Source of the DNA: Flectonema sp. DT1601
Lineage: Eukaryota; Euglenozoa; Diplonemea; Diplonemida; Diplonemidae
NCBI GenBank assembly: GCA_964019425.1
Contig: OZ025865.1
Location: forward strand, 311,501 to 375,500
Length of the DNA: 64,000 nucleotides
Reading direction: 5' to 3'
This document shows positions 34,382 through 44,351 of the stretch, in pieces. A model generated the notes under the pieces. It did not search any database and was not told where the DNA came from. It saw only the letters and a program-made list of their open reading frames with translations. Both the position numbers and the translations under genes were made by a program. Positions within the stretch are counted from its first letter, which is position 1. Each line of letters opens with the position of its first letter.

Positions 34382-34757
34382 GATGAGTCCTGATAATCAA
34401 TAATATTATCAAACAGTAAGTACAGATACTAACAACTTAGAAGGAGTTTCAGTGAATCAACCCTCCTCCCCCTCCCTCCCTCTCTCGTTGTCTTCTTTAT
34501 GGTTTATTGTAAGGGCAGTACAATAACTCATTTGATGACTTATTTCTGATCATAAAAACTCACATGTCGACAAAACAGACTACCACACCTCCTTCTCTCG
34601 AAGGTGTTGTTCTACCTGGCAGTAGTTAGTACAAGAAGAGCCTTCATGTATAAAACGTTTTTTTTTTTTTTTTTTTTTTCCAAAACAGAAAAAAAAATAC
34701 ACCCCTCATTTTGATACTGTACCTTTGGCATTCATAAGGTTTTTGTTTTTATGGTTA

Positions 34758-35360
34758 TTATTTAGCAGTAGCTCCGCTCTTAGATTGTTTTTGTTGTTCT
34801 TTTTTACGTTCAGCAACTTGTCTCCTGATATCACAAAAACGAAGAGCATCCGTGATATGTTCGACGTCAACTATGATTGATTTAATAGGGCTGTTTGGAA
34901 TGAGGGAGTTTACTACTCCCAAAAGACTTTCTAAAGCAGGAAGCTTTTCTTCAGACATTATTTTACAGACAGCAGTTTCAATGTGAACCCCTCCTGTTAC
35001 ATCTTTAAGTAAAAAATCGATTGACTGTTTTGTAAGAGTTAGCTTACCTTCACTGCCTGTAAGAGCTAATAGTAAGTATGCACGGTGTTTGAATAAAATA
35101 TCTTTTTCATCCCATTCTGTCGGTAGCTCTGTACAGATTAACTTATCACTGAACTGGTTCTTCAACAATTCCAAATGTTCATTCTCTTTGACAGCCATCA
35201 AAGCAAATTTTTCACCCAAAGTATTACTCTCATTAAATACCATAACAGCGCTCAGATTCCCCTTTGTTGCATCGACTGCTTGCTCTGTTATGTTTTGAAC
35301 CTTTTCATCTCCGGGATAGAATCCCACTAAGAACCTATTCGGAGTGGCTACTGATGACAT
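34758..35360 (-). CDS. Conserved-looking protein of unknown function, 200 aa
   Basis: Intact frame from the ATG at 35360. The protein has no signal peptide or membrane helix and reads as a compact alpha/beta domain (residues about 8-170: RFLVGFYPGDEKVQNITEQA, LSAVMVFNESNTLGEKFALM, KSIIVDVEHITDALRFCDI), followed by a basic, Gln/Lys-rich tail (about 178-200). I do not recognise the family. Balanced composition with few homopolymers argues for a real gene. It sits on the same strand as its neighbours. Confidence 0.75.
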   Translation of the reverse strand: MSSVATPNRFLVGFYPGDEKVQNITEQAVDATKGNLSAVMVFNESNTLGEKFALMAVKENEHLELLKNQFSDKLICTELPTEWDEKDILFKHRAYLLLALTGSEGKLTLTKQSIDFLLKDVTGGVHIETAVCKIMSEEKLPALESLLGVVNSLIPNSPIKSIIVDVEHITDALRFCDIRRQVAERKKEQQKQSKSGATAK

Positions 35361-35522
35361 GTTAATATGTTGCCTTTTTAATAATATACTTTTTTTATAA
35401 TAAACAAACTACTGTTACTCATATCACAAAAAATATATATATTAAAAAAAGTGACAAGTACTGTAAAGCAGTCAACTCATTTCGTTGTGTTCATTTAAAA
35501 GCTAATAAACTGTAATTGTCGT

Positions 35523-36116
35523 TCAAGATTTCGTAGGATAGTGAAATAGTCCAGCAGACCTGCGGAAATTTTTTCTCTCGTTTTTGATGAAATTACTATC
35601 TTCGGAACATTGTGAATTAAAAGATTTCAAGAACGAATTAACAAACTCTCTCTGTTCTACAGCTTTTGGTAGCTCACTTCGATTGCAACATACAAAGTGC
35701 GACTGTGAACCTCCACCTAGAAAGCGGCTTAAACCTTTTCCAACAACTCGTGGCAGCGGATGGCTATTTACCGAATGGAAAGCCTGTGATGAATATGACG
35801 AAATGTCGCTTACATGTAATTCGCTCTCGATATTGATATCGATATGGGGTTGATCTAAGATTCCTCTTCTTCTTTTTATTTCCAAAGGTGGAGGGTTCGG
35901 TGCTAATAAATATTTCATTAGATAACCAGTCCAAGTCATGCCTTCCAATCGTTCTTTAGTTTTATTTTTTATTATTTTTGTTTTTGGTACATCTTTTGAC
36001 TCTCCCACATTACGTCGACAACTTTCTCGATGACGTTTTTTCTTTTTTTTATGTTGGCGTGGGGCGGAAATTGCTTCTTCACTATTCGTGGTTTTGATTT
36101 CTCGAACTGCCCTCAT
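35523..36116 (-). CDS. Basic protein of unknown function, 197 aa
   Basis: Intact frame from the ATG at 36116 (MRAVREIKTTNSEEAISAP). Residues 20-60 are very basic (HKKKKKRHRESCRRN, TKIIKNKTKERLEG) and suggest nuclear or nucleolar targeting or RNA binding. The rest is Ser/Asn-rich with a short hydrophobic patch (GYLMKYLLAPNPPP). No family is recognised. Its 5' end and upstream flank were duplicated at 36361-36470, so the locus has undergone local duplication. Confidence 0.65.
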   Translation of the reverse strand: MRAVREIKTTNSEEAISAPRQHKKKKKRHRESCRRNVGESKDVPKTKIIKNKTKERLEGMTWTGYLMKYLLAPNPPPLEIKRRRGILDQPHIDINIESELHVSDISSYSSQAFHSVNSHPLPRVVGKGLSRFLGGGSQSHFVCCNRSELPKAVEQREFVNSFLKSFNSQCSEDSNFIKNERKNFRRSAGLFHYPTKS

Positions 36117-36470
36117 TTAGAATACTGTTTTAAAAGAAATACACATTCAAAAAATCGACGGTATCAGTTTTTCTATCTAAATAAGTTCTGCTGATAGTCC
36201 AGCTGGCGCACTCACGCATCTCTTTCCAAGGTTTTTGAACTCTTTTCTGTTGTTCATTGCGTATTGCATTTTCTTCGTCAATTCTTTCTCAATTTTTCCG
36301 AATAACCAAACACTGGTAAAAACAAAAGAAATAAACAAATCTCAGCGACGTATCGAATACTCTTCTTCAGTATTCGTGGTTTTGATTCTCGAACTACCCT
36401 CATTTAGAATACTGTTTTAAAAGAAATACACATTCAAAAAATCGACGATCAGTTTTTCTATCTAAGTAAG
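36075..36470. repeat. Local duplication of a gene 5' end
   Basis: Sequence 36075-36185 (the first ~14 codons plus leader of the gene starting at 36116) is repeated at 36361-36470 in the same orientation with few changes, including ACTGTTTTAAAAGAAATACA and TCAGTTTTTCTATCTAA. The second copy keeps the ATG equivalent but its frame is soon lost. A further weak copy of the linking sequence (CTCAGCGATGTATCGAATA) lies at about 36752. Confidence 0.75.
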
Positions 36471-36838
36471 AAGTACGGAGTAGATACCCGACGAGTTAAA
36501 CATTATGCATGGTGTGATTAACGGAAAGAAAGAAAAAAAAAAAAATGGTTTCCATCAAAACTTGAGGAAGAAAGGAACGAAGGAAGTTGATGGCTTTAAA
36601 AGAAAGAAAAAAAAACGCTGCCAAAAAAAAATTCAACCGATCTTTTTTCAATAATGACAATCCTTTTTTGGTAGACGTATAACCGAATACTAGTAAAAGC
36701 TCAGTTTTTTTTGGAAAAAATAAAAAAAAAAAAAAAAAACAAAGAAATGAATCTCAGCGATGTATCGAATATTAATTTTGGGGAAAAAGTATTAAAGTAA
36801 GTTGTTGTTGTTTTTTTTTTTTTTTTTTTAAAAACATG

Positions 36839-36870
<32 letters not shown>

Positions 36871-37786
36871 TGAAGAGAGGGAATATTGATAATGTATTAT
36901 ATCAAACTCAAAGGGAAGAAGGAACAAAAAAAAAAAAAAACGAAATGAGGTATCCATCACACGTTTTCTTGCATATTCACCTTTTGTCTTTTGTAAGGGC
37001 ACTATGCACCACAGACGACAGCTGATTTTTAAGGGGGAAAAAAAAAAGAAAAACAAAAAAAAAAAAACTCAGACTTGCACATGTTAAGTTCTCTACTGAT
37101 TAATTAAATCGAGAGGTAAAAAACAACTTTTTAGCTAAAGTCTGAACATAATTAAGAAGACAGACAAAAATCCTGAAAACAGAACGCCATAGTTTTTTAA
37201 TTTAAAGGCTTAATTTTTTTTTTTTTTTTTTTTTTCCCCCTGCCAATGAATGCAGAAGGCAATATCAATACCAACAATGGGGGAAGGGAATAGAAGAAAA
37301 AAAAAAAGACCTCAAACGAAGTGGTGTCTATTAGATTTGCTGTATGATAGGTTCACATTAACAAATAATTCGTTAAAGTAAAAAGAGAGAGAGAGAGAGA
37401 GTGAATCACCCCCTGGTATCCAAGGGGTGTAAATCTTTTTTTCTCCTACCATATCAATATAAGCATCCTCACAACAAAAGTATAATACAAGTGTATATAA
37501 AAAAAAAAAAAAAAAAAGGATAATAAAGCCTTGAGATTAACCCAAAAACAATACTTTTGTTCTTTAAAAGAAGACGAAAAGAGAGTTTTTTTTAGAGACT
37601 GTAGGATCTGCTCCACGTGTTGGACAATTTTTTTCTTTAAGCCAACATCATCGGATAGGTTGAGTGTGTCAGATGAACATTCCTATTCACAAGAAAACAC
37701 TCGTAGTGTGTAGTTTTAAAAAAAAAAAAAAAAAAATTTAAAAAATGTATTGAACAAAAAGCAATTGATAAATCAATAACACAAGA
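36471..37786. other. Intergenic homopolymer-rich DNA with one strong hairpin
   Basis: No gene supported. Runs of A and T are frequent, with an extended GA microsatellite at about 37386-37402. At 37407-37429 the arms CACCCCCTGG and CCAAGGGGTG form a 10-bp stem with one mismatch and a 3-nt loop, followed by T-rich sequence. The right end includes the 3' flank of the pseudokinase gene. Confidence 0.6.
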
Positions 37787-39064
37787 TCAAACAGGAGTTA
37801 CTAATATATTCCTCGCTTGTCTCGTCTGCTGACCGAGTGGTTGCGAACGGACGACTGGTTTGACTCGTTTTTTTGCAGCTCCGAGATGGCTGCCTACGAA
37901 CGTCTTTTGCCGCCTATGAGCCATATTTCCAGAGAAATTAGGACAGTGAGTCGTGCCAAGAGTGAGTGGTGAAAGGTTTTGTGGATCAGAAGAAGGCGAT
38001 AACGGTGAACCAATCGTCGGAGATTCAATTTTTTGAAAAACCATCGGAACAGCTTCCACAGCCGTGTTTTCTTCAGCTGACAAGTGTTTCGAGGATACCT
38101 GAACCTCTCCCGTCTTAGGAGCCTTCTGCACATTGAAAATCGTCACCTCTTCACCACCAAACCCAAAACCTTCCTCAGAAGCCAATCCTTTTGCGTAATC
38201 AATTTCCAACTGAGAAATACCAAAAATAGGCTTTCCAGTTTGCTGATCAACTTTCACATGCTCATTCATATCGGAAAGATAAGAAGCCTCACACAACTCC
38301 AATAGTGACATACGTTTCATGGGTTCTTTGACAATTAATCCTCTAATGATTTGTCTGGCATCAGAATTCATCGCCTTGCTACAGTGGAATCTACAGTTCA
38401 GTACCTTCTCTTTGAAATCTTCTGAGTGTCCTCCATCAAAAGGTCCGGTGCCGTGGTTTAAGAAATATAAAAATGCACCCAGACCCCAGAGGTCAGATTT
38501 ATCAGAAGTTGGTGAAAAAACTGTTTTTGGAAGAAGTATTTCAGGTGCAAGATAATTATCAAGTCGTCGGTATGGAAAGCTATAATGATTAGCCGAGCCT
38601 CCCACTGAACAGCTGAAGCCAGTGAGCTTGACATTACCACGAGAATCAAGAAGGACGCATCCGGGGTTGATATTTCTGTGTGCTATCCCACGATGATGGA
38701 TGTGAACAACTGCTAAGACCAACTGCCTGAAGACGTGTTGAACTCTCTCAAGACTGTTAGTTCGTAGTCCTCCATTCATTAACATGTGACTGCTACCAGC
38801 GCACAACTCTAACATGATGTAAACACTTTTACTTGTTTGAATTACGTCGTGGAATTGAACGACGTGTTTGTATTTTAGTTTTTGAAGAATTTTAACTTCT
38901 CGAGTCAAGTCAGGTTCTCTTAATTTCTTCATCAGTAAGTCTTTTCGAATGCTTCGACATACAACGTCTCCCTTCGGCCCGGTTGCTTTGAAAACTTTGC
39001 AAATCTCTCCAGTAGCAATCATGTAGTCTTCATTAATTAAATATTCACCAACTTTTTTCGGCAT
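37787..39064 (-). CDS. Protein kinase homologue lacking catalytic residues (pseudokinase)
   Basis: Intact 425-aa frame, ATG after an A-run. A full kinase fold occupies about residues 7-270, closest in feel to the CAMK/AMPK group: LTREVKILQKLKYKHVVQFH for helix C, YIMLELCAGS for the hinge, LAPEILLP for the APE motif, and SDLWGLGAFLYFL. The catalytic residues are changed. The Gly loop is ATGEICKVF. The VAIK region reads DVVCRSI with no clear Lys. HRD is HRN (129-131), and the usual Lys and Asn of that loop are Asn and Cys. DFG is TGF (148-150). It is therefore very likely an inactive scaffold or allosteric regulator. The helix C Glu (Glu56) is kept. The C-terminal tail (270-425) is Ser/Pro-rich and ends in a basic segment. 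Neighbouring genes give no direct hint of its partner. Confidence 0.9.
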   Translation of the reverse strand: MPKKVGEYLINEDYMIATGEICKVFKATGPKGDVVCRSIRKDLLMKKLREPDLTREVKILQKLKYKHVVQFHDVIQTSKSVYIMLELCAGSSHMLMNGGLRTNSLERVQHVFRQLVLAVVHIHHRGIAHRNINPGCVLLDSRGNVKLTGFSCSVGGSANHYSFPYRRLDNYLAPEILLPKTVFSPTSDKSDLWGLGAFLYFLNHGTGPFDGGHSEDFKEKVLNCRFHCSKAMNSDARQIIRGLIVKEPMKRMSLLELCEASYLSDMNEHVKVDQQTGKPIFGISQLEIDYAKGLASEEGFGFGGEEVTIFNVQKAPKTGEVQVSSKHLSAEENTAVEAVPMVFQKIESPTIGSPLSPSSDPQNLSPLTLGTTHCPNFSGNMAHRRQKTFVGSHLGAAKKRVKPVVRSQPLGQQTRQARNILVTPV

Positions 39065-39585
39065 TTTTTTTTTTCTTTCTTTTGTTTATTTGTTGTTGTC
39101 AGGAATCTTTTAAAATATACAACTGAATTTTTGACATTACTTTTTCCCTTACTATTCAAAAAGTAATGTTTTTTTTTTTTTTTTTTTTTTTTGCCACAAA
39201 CCACAATTCTTTAAATAATCATCGTTGAGAGAATCTGAAGGAAAAAAAACAAAAGATTTTTTTAAGAACAAGAATAGACAAGATAGATATTATTCGTTTT
39301 TTTTTTTGAAGAAAAAAATGTTTTAAAAAAAACGGTGTAAATGCGTGAGCATAAGAACGAAACCTATTACTCGAAAAAAAAAAATTTTCGAAAAAAAAGT
39401 AAAACATTGCATTTGTGTTGATAATCTTCTCAACAACGAAACCAAAGAAGAAAAAAAAAAAAAAAAAAAGAAATAAAATAAATTAAGGAAACGGTAGGAG
39501 GTGAAATAGAGCAAGAAAAAAAAAAAGGGTGAAGGCTGGACAAAGAAAAACAAGTGTCCTTGCCAAAAATAAAATACAATGCAGA
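39065..39585. other. Intergenic spacer, no gene seen
   Basis: Spacer with A and T runs between the pseudokinase and channel genes. Apparent frames are Phe-rich products of poly-T. It probably holds the 5' flank of the pseudokinase gene and the 3' UTR of the channel gene. Confidence 0.6.
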
Positions 39586-42297
39586 CTAGACAATGCTGGC
39601 TCTTGGAAACAAACCCATGGGTGATCTTCGTCCTCCCCTTTTTATGTTGGGGTTTTCAGTTTCTTCATCTTGTCTTCCTGTGGCTTTGTCATTTAGTAGT
39701 CTGTTTAGTTTTTTGTTTAATATTTTTTGGTTCATAAGTATGTTGTGAAGCATGCCATGCATCTCATGAGACGGATCAGGAGATGGGGGACGAGTTCGAA
39801 AAGTGGGAGCACGAGACCCAAGCATTGTCTCGTCGTCAGCTATACTGGCTCTCCGACTTTCAGCCAACGATTCCTGTAATTGATGCAAATCAAGTCGTGA
39901 GTCAAAATTATGTCCGAGCATCTGCGTCGGTTGTGAGAATGGAGTTTCGGGTTGGCGTCGCATAAAACTTGCTTTATCAACCGGAGCTGACAAGTGAGTT
40001 TCCAGCATTAGATTTTCTTGTTGTTCTGTATCTTCAGCATTCTTCTGAACTTGTCTTTCTGTTTTTTCAGCTAGTCTTTTTTTCTTTAAAAACCTCTCTA
40101 CCGAAAGAGCTGTAATAACATTAGTTTTATTATGTTCGCTATTCTTCATGTGCCGTAAATTTGAAGCTTTGGGTGCCAATTGCGTAGTAAGATCGTTGAA
40201 TGAGGTACCACCCTCGGGTAGATTCTTTTCCTTCGCAACTGCTTGAAGCATATTATGAAGCAGCACAGGATGTCTTTCAGTAACGTCTTTGAATTCTTCC
40301 TTCTTCAGTTGTAGTACCTCACAATAAGAAAGGCAACTAACGCTCGCCGTCCTTTTTGTTTTTTCTAAAAGGGATTGCTCTCCGAAGAAAGATCCCCGCA
40401 TTAGAGAAGCAACAACTTTTCCGTTTTTTGAGACTTCCGCAAATCCATGAACCAACACAAACATTGCATCTCCAACCTCGCCTTCTACTACAACAACATC
40501 ACCTCTAGCACAGACAGAATGAAGAAGTGATTGTGCTAACGAAATTCGGCATTCTGTAGGGCAAGACTGGAACAGTGGGACATGACTAAGGTATTCAACT
40601 CGTATATAAAGAGTTAACACCGATTGGACTGTCGTAGGTAATCGTTGCATTACATCGCTGAAAGATCTTAAGTGAACTTTTTGGGATAAGAGATGCTCTT
40701 GCAAAGACAGAATGTCTTCTACAATATCCGCATCCAGAGAGAAATGCTCAATAACTTGAAGAGTCCGATTCATCAGTTCACGGTGTTCTCCTTTCGTATC
40801 GAGTGCCATCATATAGCTTGTCATCTTTCCAATCAGCCATCCGTTTAGAATGAGAGCACAAACAAACAAAGTCATCGCTAGTATCTTAACTGCATTGTTT
40901 TCAATAGGAACATCTCCATACCCCACAGATGATACAGTATATAGAGCCCAATACAATGCTTCTAAATATCGATCACCAAGACTGTTATCACATGGGTTCT
41001 CTTCTTCAGTTTTACTGGAAGAATCAGAACAAGAAGCAATTACAAAAAGACAGCTGCAGACGTGGATAAAAATTATACTTTTTAATATTGTTTTTGCCAA
41101 TGGAACATAACCGTATTTGCAACGAACATGTGACGCAGTAATGAGACCTACTCCGCTAAAGGCGAATAGTGATTCGAGACGAAACCATTTTAAACCTCTT
41201 AATATGTATGCATATTTATACTGTGGAACGACATCGACACCGTATAAAATTAGATCAAGGGGAAGAGCAGCAAGTAAGTCAATACTCATTCCTACAGAAA
41301 ACAGATAATGGGATTCTCTTTCCATTAGTGAGTTGACGTATAAAGTTTGAGAGCGCATGACCACGTCTAACAAGAATACAGCTGTTGCTGCGAGTTCCAA
41401 TCCTAATATGTATGGTCGTGTTGCATACATCATTTCAGATGAAATGATATGAACAGGAATTATAACAGAATAATAAAACGTGCACATCAACACCAGAGCA
41501 TCAGCAACCCAGTGTAATTTGCTATCAGCCAACCAAAGTCGAGTTCCTGCCAATATACTTTTTATCAAATCAGATTTTTTGTCATTCCTGCTGTGATTAT
41601 CCTTCGAAGCATTATCACAAATAACAGCAATGCGATCCACCCCAGATCCCCATTCATCAGGAGGACATTTCTTCTTTACTTCTGATATAAATCTTATGAA
41701 ATTTTTTCTCGTACATCTCTGTAATGTATTTGTTATAATAAATCAAGGTAGTCATAGGTTTTTTTTTTTTTTTTTTTGCAAAGTGAAGCATACCTTTTGT
41801 TGCTCCAATATAGAAGAAAGTAGCTCATTGATTAGTGTCTCGGGTATATGTAGTCCCATCAATCGTAAGGAAATAACAACTTCGGATATGGGAATCGTGT
41901 CATCGGCTGCGCAGTCGAGGGCTGAAAACAGACACTCGAACCTGTTTGTCTCATATTCTGGCAGCTGAAGTTTTGGAGAATCTGTGTTTTCAGCCATGCT
42001 CAACCTCTGCCCTAAATGCTTCGTGTAAAGTGATAACGCTTGGCCCATTGATAAGGCTGCTGCACCTCCTCCAAGTCGAAGCTGTGCACCATCATTTTCT
42101 CCAAATAGAACATCTACTTTTTCCTCTTCACTCGCTGATTTATTCCCTCCAGGGGGTAATATGCGTTCTGGATGACCAGAATCTGATGACAGAATAATAC
42201 CTGGTGGCTGATCGACTTGCATTTGCATATCATCCATTTGAATTGTACTTCTGCGTCTTTCTGCACCTAACGGATTGTTGAGATTCAACCCAGACAT
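39586..42297 (-). CDS. Cyclic-nucleotide-binding voltage-type K+ channel with EF-hand-like N-terminus, two exons
   Basis: Exons 41794-42297 and 39586-41718, with a 75-nt intron (GTATGC...ATTACAG), join in phase 0 to give 878 aa. The second exon alone has no ATG at its usual start (GTG at 41640), so the spliced model is preferred. Residues about 120-190 contain an EF-hand-like pair that spans the splice (CLFSALDCAADDTIPISEVV, then the Lys/Phe-rich helix after it). Six membrane segments lie at about 230-460, with a weakly charged S4 (YILRGLKWFRLESLF) and the K+ filter SSVGYGD near 427-433. A cNMP-binding domain is at about 545-660 (GDVVVVEGEVGDAMFVLVHG, GSFFGEQSLLEKTKRTASV) with the phosphate-binding FGE and the Arg nearby. 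The C-terminal tail is disordered and basic. The family is HCN/CNG/EAG-like. Gating by cyclic nucleotide is expected, and modulation by Ca2+ is an inference from the N-terminus. Confidence 0.9.
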
Positions 42298-42539
42298 TGT
42301 TATTTATACTGGAGAGAAGAGTGACTATTAAGAGATATACACAATTTAGAATAATAATGAGAATGACCCTTCACACCATCCTTCCGTCTTCGATTCAGGC
42401 CTTCATTTATTCCAGTAGTCACACTAGCTCTCCTCCTCCTTGCTGCTCTCCAGTTTGTGGCTTTCATAAATGCTGAACCTGTAGAATACAAGAATCTGAA
42501 CAACATCAACAAACGTTTTGAGGCACATCAATTATTAGG

Positions 42540-42835
42540 GAAGCGGAACCCTTTTTTTGTATTTCTTTTACTAATTTTCACAGGGAGGTTCCCCTGCTAT
42601 TTATATTTTTTTTGTGTTTATTATTATTATTATTATTATTCTTTATTTATTTTTTTTTTGGTTGTTTTTTTGGTTGTTTTTTTTATTTATGTATTTGTTT
42701 GTTTGTTTTTTTTTTTGATTAGCGGGGAGTGGAACCCCTTTTTTTATTTTTTTTTTATTTTTTTGAAGATTACACAGGGAAGTTTCCCCCATGTTACTTA
42801 CTTTATTTTTGTTTATTATTTTTTTAAAGAAAAAC
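42540..42835. repeat. Two-unit tandem repeat with inverted arms
   Basis: Two diverged units start at about 42540 and 42722. Each opens with a GGAACCC-type arm, continues with T-rich DNA and closes with CACAGGGAGGTTCCCC (or CACAGGGAAGTTTCCCCC), then a T-rich spacer with TTATTATT. The arms of each unit can pair, giving a foldback structure. The T-rich spacer between units contains GTTTGTTT and ATTATT microsatellites. Confidence 0.6.
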
Positions 42836-43050
42836 ACTTTATTCCTTGCCTCATTGCCATCACTTCAATTCCTTCTTTATCCTGTACTCGAAAAGAGAAA
42901 AAGCCTTCTGCTATGTGTAGCCGCTTTCTTCTTTCTTAAGTTGCTTCTGTATCTCACCCTGTCCTAGTCATGACCAAAACTGACAAGACTCTATCTCTGA
43001 TAACAATCGCTGCTCTGAGCAGTTTTTTTATTTTAGCTTCTCTTCCTCAT

Positions 43051-43203
43051 CGGTCACAGCTGACCAATTGTGTTTTAAGTTTATCTTTTTTTAGTGGTCA
43101 CAGCTGATCAGTAAATCCAAATGTATCTTCATTGTTCACAGCTGATCGATATTTCTATCTGTTAAGCAGTTTATCTTTTTTTTAGCGGTCACAGCTGATC
43201 GAT
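43051..43203. promoter_or_regulatory. Array of four CAGCTG-centred motifs
   Basis: GGTCACAGCTGACC at 43052, GGTCACAGCTGATC at 43096, GTTCACAGCTGATCGAT at 43134 and GGTCACAGCTGATCGAT at 43187, about 40-50 bp apart and separated by T-rich sequence. CAGCTG is an E-box core, and TGATCAGCTG-like symmetry gives a near-palindrome. The array lies about 0.8-0.9 kb upstream of the channel start. It could be a binding-site cluster or a decayed tandem repeat. Confidence 0.4.
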
Positions 43204-43706
43204 AAAGCTAACTGTTAAACAATCAGGTTTCTTTTTTTCAGCATCTCCTCTTCATCAGTCAACCTGACTAAGACCTTAAAGTTGATGCTTGCTCGCCATA
43301 TTCCACTGCTTTGCATTATTTTCTTTTCGTTTATTAAGAGCGGGAAGATACCAAAGCATAGACATGAACAGCCTCAGGGCCAGTGAACATTGTTGATTGT
43401 TAGGTGACCTTTTTCTTGATGCAGAAGAGACAATGTGGAAACGAGAGGGAGCGGGAATGGTTGTGTAGCAGTCTCTTACTACTGTCTTAAGGATAGCGTT
43501 GAGTAGTAGTATTTGAAATATTCCAGTACTTTTTGATTGATCCCAAAGTATTTCATTGCAAAGAATATTAAACCGTGTTTGACCGATCCATTACACCTCG
43601 ACCCTTGCGCTAGCATCGCAAGGGGGGTGACGCTAAGTTAGTCAACTATTGATGTAGTTACTTAATTGTAGTGTTCATAAAAAAAAAAACATTCTTATTG
43701 TTGTTA

Positions 43707-43898
43707 CTAATCTTTTGGACGCAAGCCCCCTAACATGATCAAAAAGTAAACATTGAAATTCCATTTAGGTAATTTGCTACCCTGTCCTAAAGCAGCACCG
43801 ATGATAAAGAAAACATAAAGTATCAAAATTCCATTTAGGTAATATGCCACCAAAACTGCGCACCTATTAAAAATCATTGTCAGCGTGGCAGCTGACAT
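43707..43898 (-). CDS. Small hydrophobic protein, hypothetical
   Basis: 63-aa frame from the ATG at 43898 (MSAATLTMIFNRCAVLVAYY), preceded by a possible 3' splice site (TTTATTGCAG at about 43921-43930), so it may be the last exon of a longer gene. There are one to two membrane helices (LNGILILYVFFIIGAALG, NVYFLIMLGG). Part of it is duplicated in inverted orientation at 45301-45364. An 18-bp stretch (ATTACCTAAATGGAATTT) occurs twice within the frame. No family is recognised. Confidence 0.4.
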   Translation of the reverse strand: MSAATLTMIFNRCAVLVAYYLNGILILYVFFIIGAALGQGSKLPKWNFNVYFLIMLGGLRPKD

Positions 43899-44351
43899 GT
43901 TAGGTGGTCGATTATTTTTCTGCAATAAAATTACTATTCATCATGCCTTTCGAACGATAACAATTTCCCCTTTATCAGATTTCTCTATCCCTGTGTTCAC
44001 CACACTCAATAATCTTTAATCCCACCCACCCTTCCCCCCGACGGTGTCCAGGAATAACATTCGTTATTTTCACATTCCTACCAGGTATGACATTGTTAGA
44101 ATTTATACTGGGTGTCGGCATTTATATAAGAACATCTAACTTAATTTAACAAAATTATCCTCCAAGCCAAAGTACAAGTCAGTATCAGTGTACCATAGAG
44201 AATGCTTGTGGACTGCTGGATTGAATTCATGTCACATGGTATATGGATTACATAACTTAGAATTATAATTATCTCAGTGGGAAGCAGGGGAGAGGGTTCC
44301 TGTCTCATTGTGTACGCTCATTACACCTATAAGGCTAGTAACAGTTCTTTT
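43899..44351. other. Spacer, no gene seen
   Basis: This spacer between two small minus-strand coding segments has more normal composition than the desert. A C-rich tract is at about 44020-44040. I see no ORF, TIR or RNA fold worth naming. Confidence 0.5.

Larger units (their letters stand above)
42298..43706. other. Intergenic region with foldback tandem repeat and motif array
   Basis: Upstream flank of the channel gene followed by repeats. A two-unit tandem repeat lies at 42540-42835 and four copies of a TCACAGCTGATC-type motif at 43051-43203. At about 43587-43640 a segment with CATCGCAAG and GGTGACGCTAAG matches a repeat family at 55.6 kb. No gene is supported. Confidence 0.55.

Noticed and set aside
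41640-41752. Channel gene and EF-hand-like gene as two separate genes
   Set aside because: The downstream frame lacks an ATG, and a consensus intron joins the two frames in phase.
42300-42512. 70-codon basic ORF upstream of the channel gene
   Set aside because: It starts at TTG, overlaps the expected 5' leader and shows no domain.
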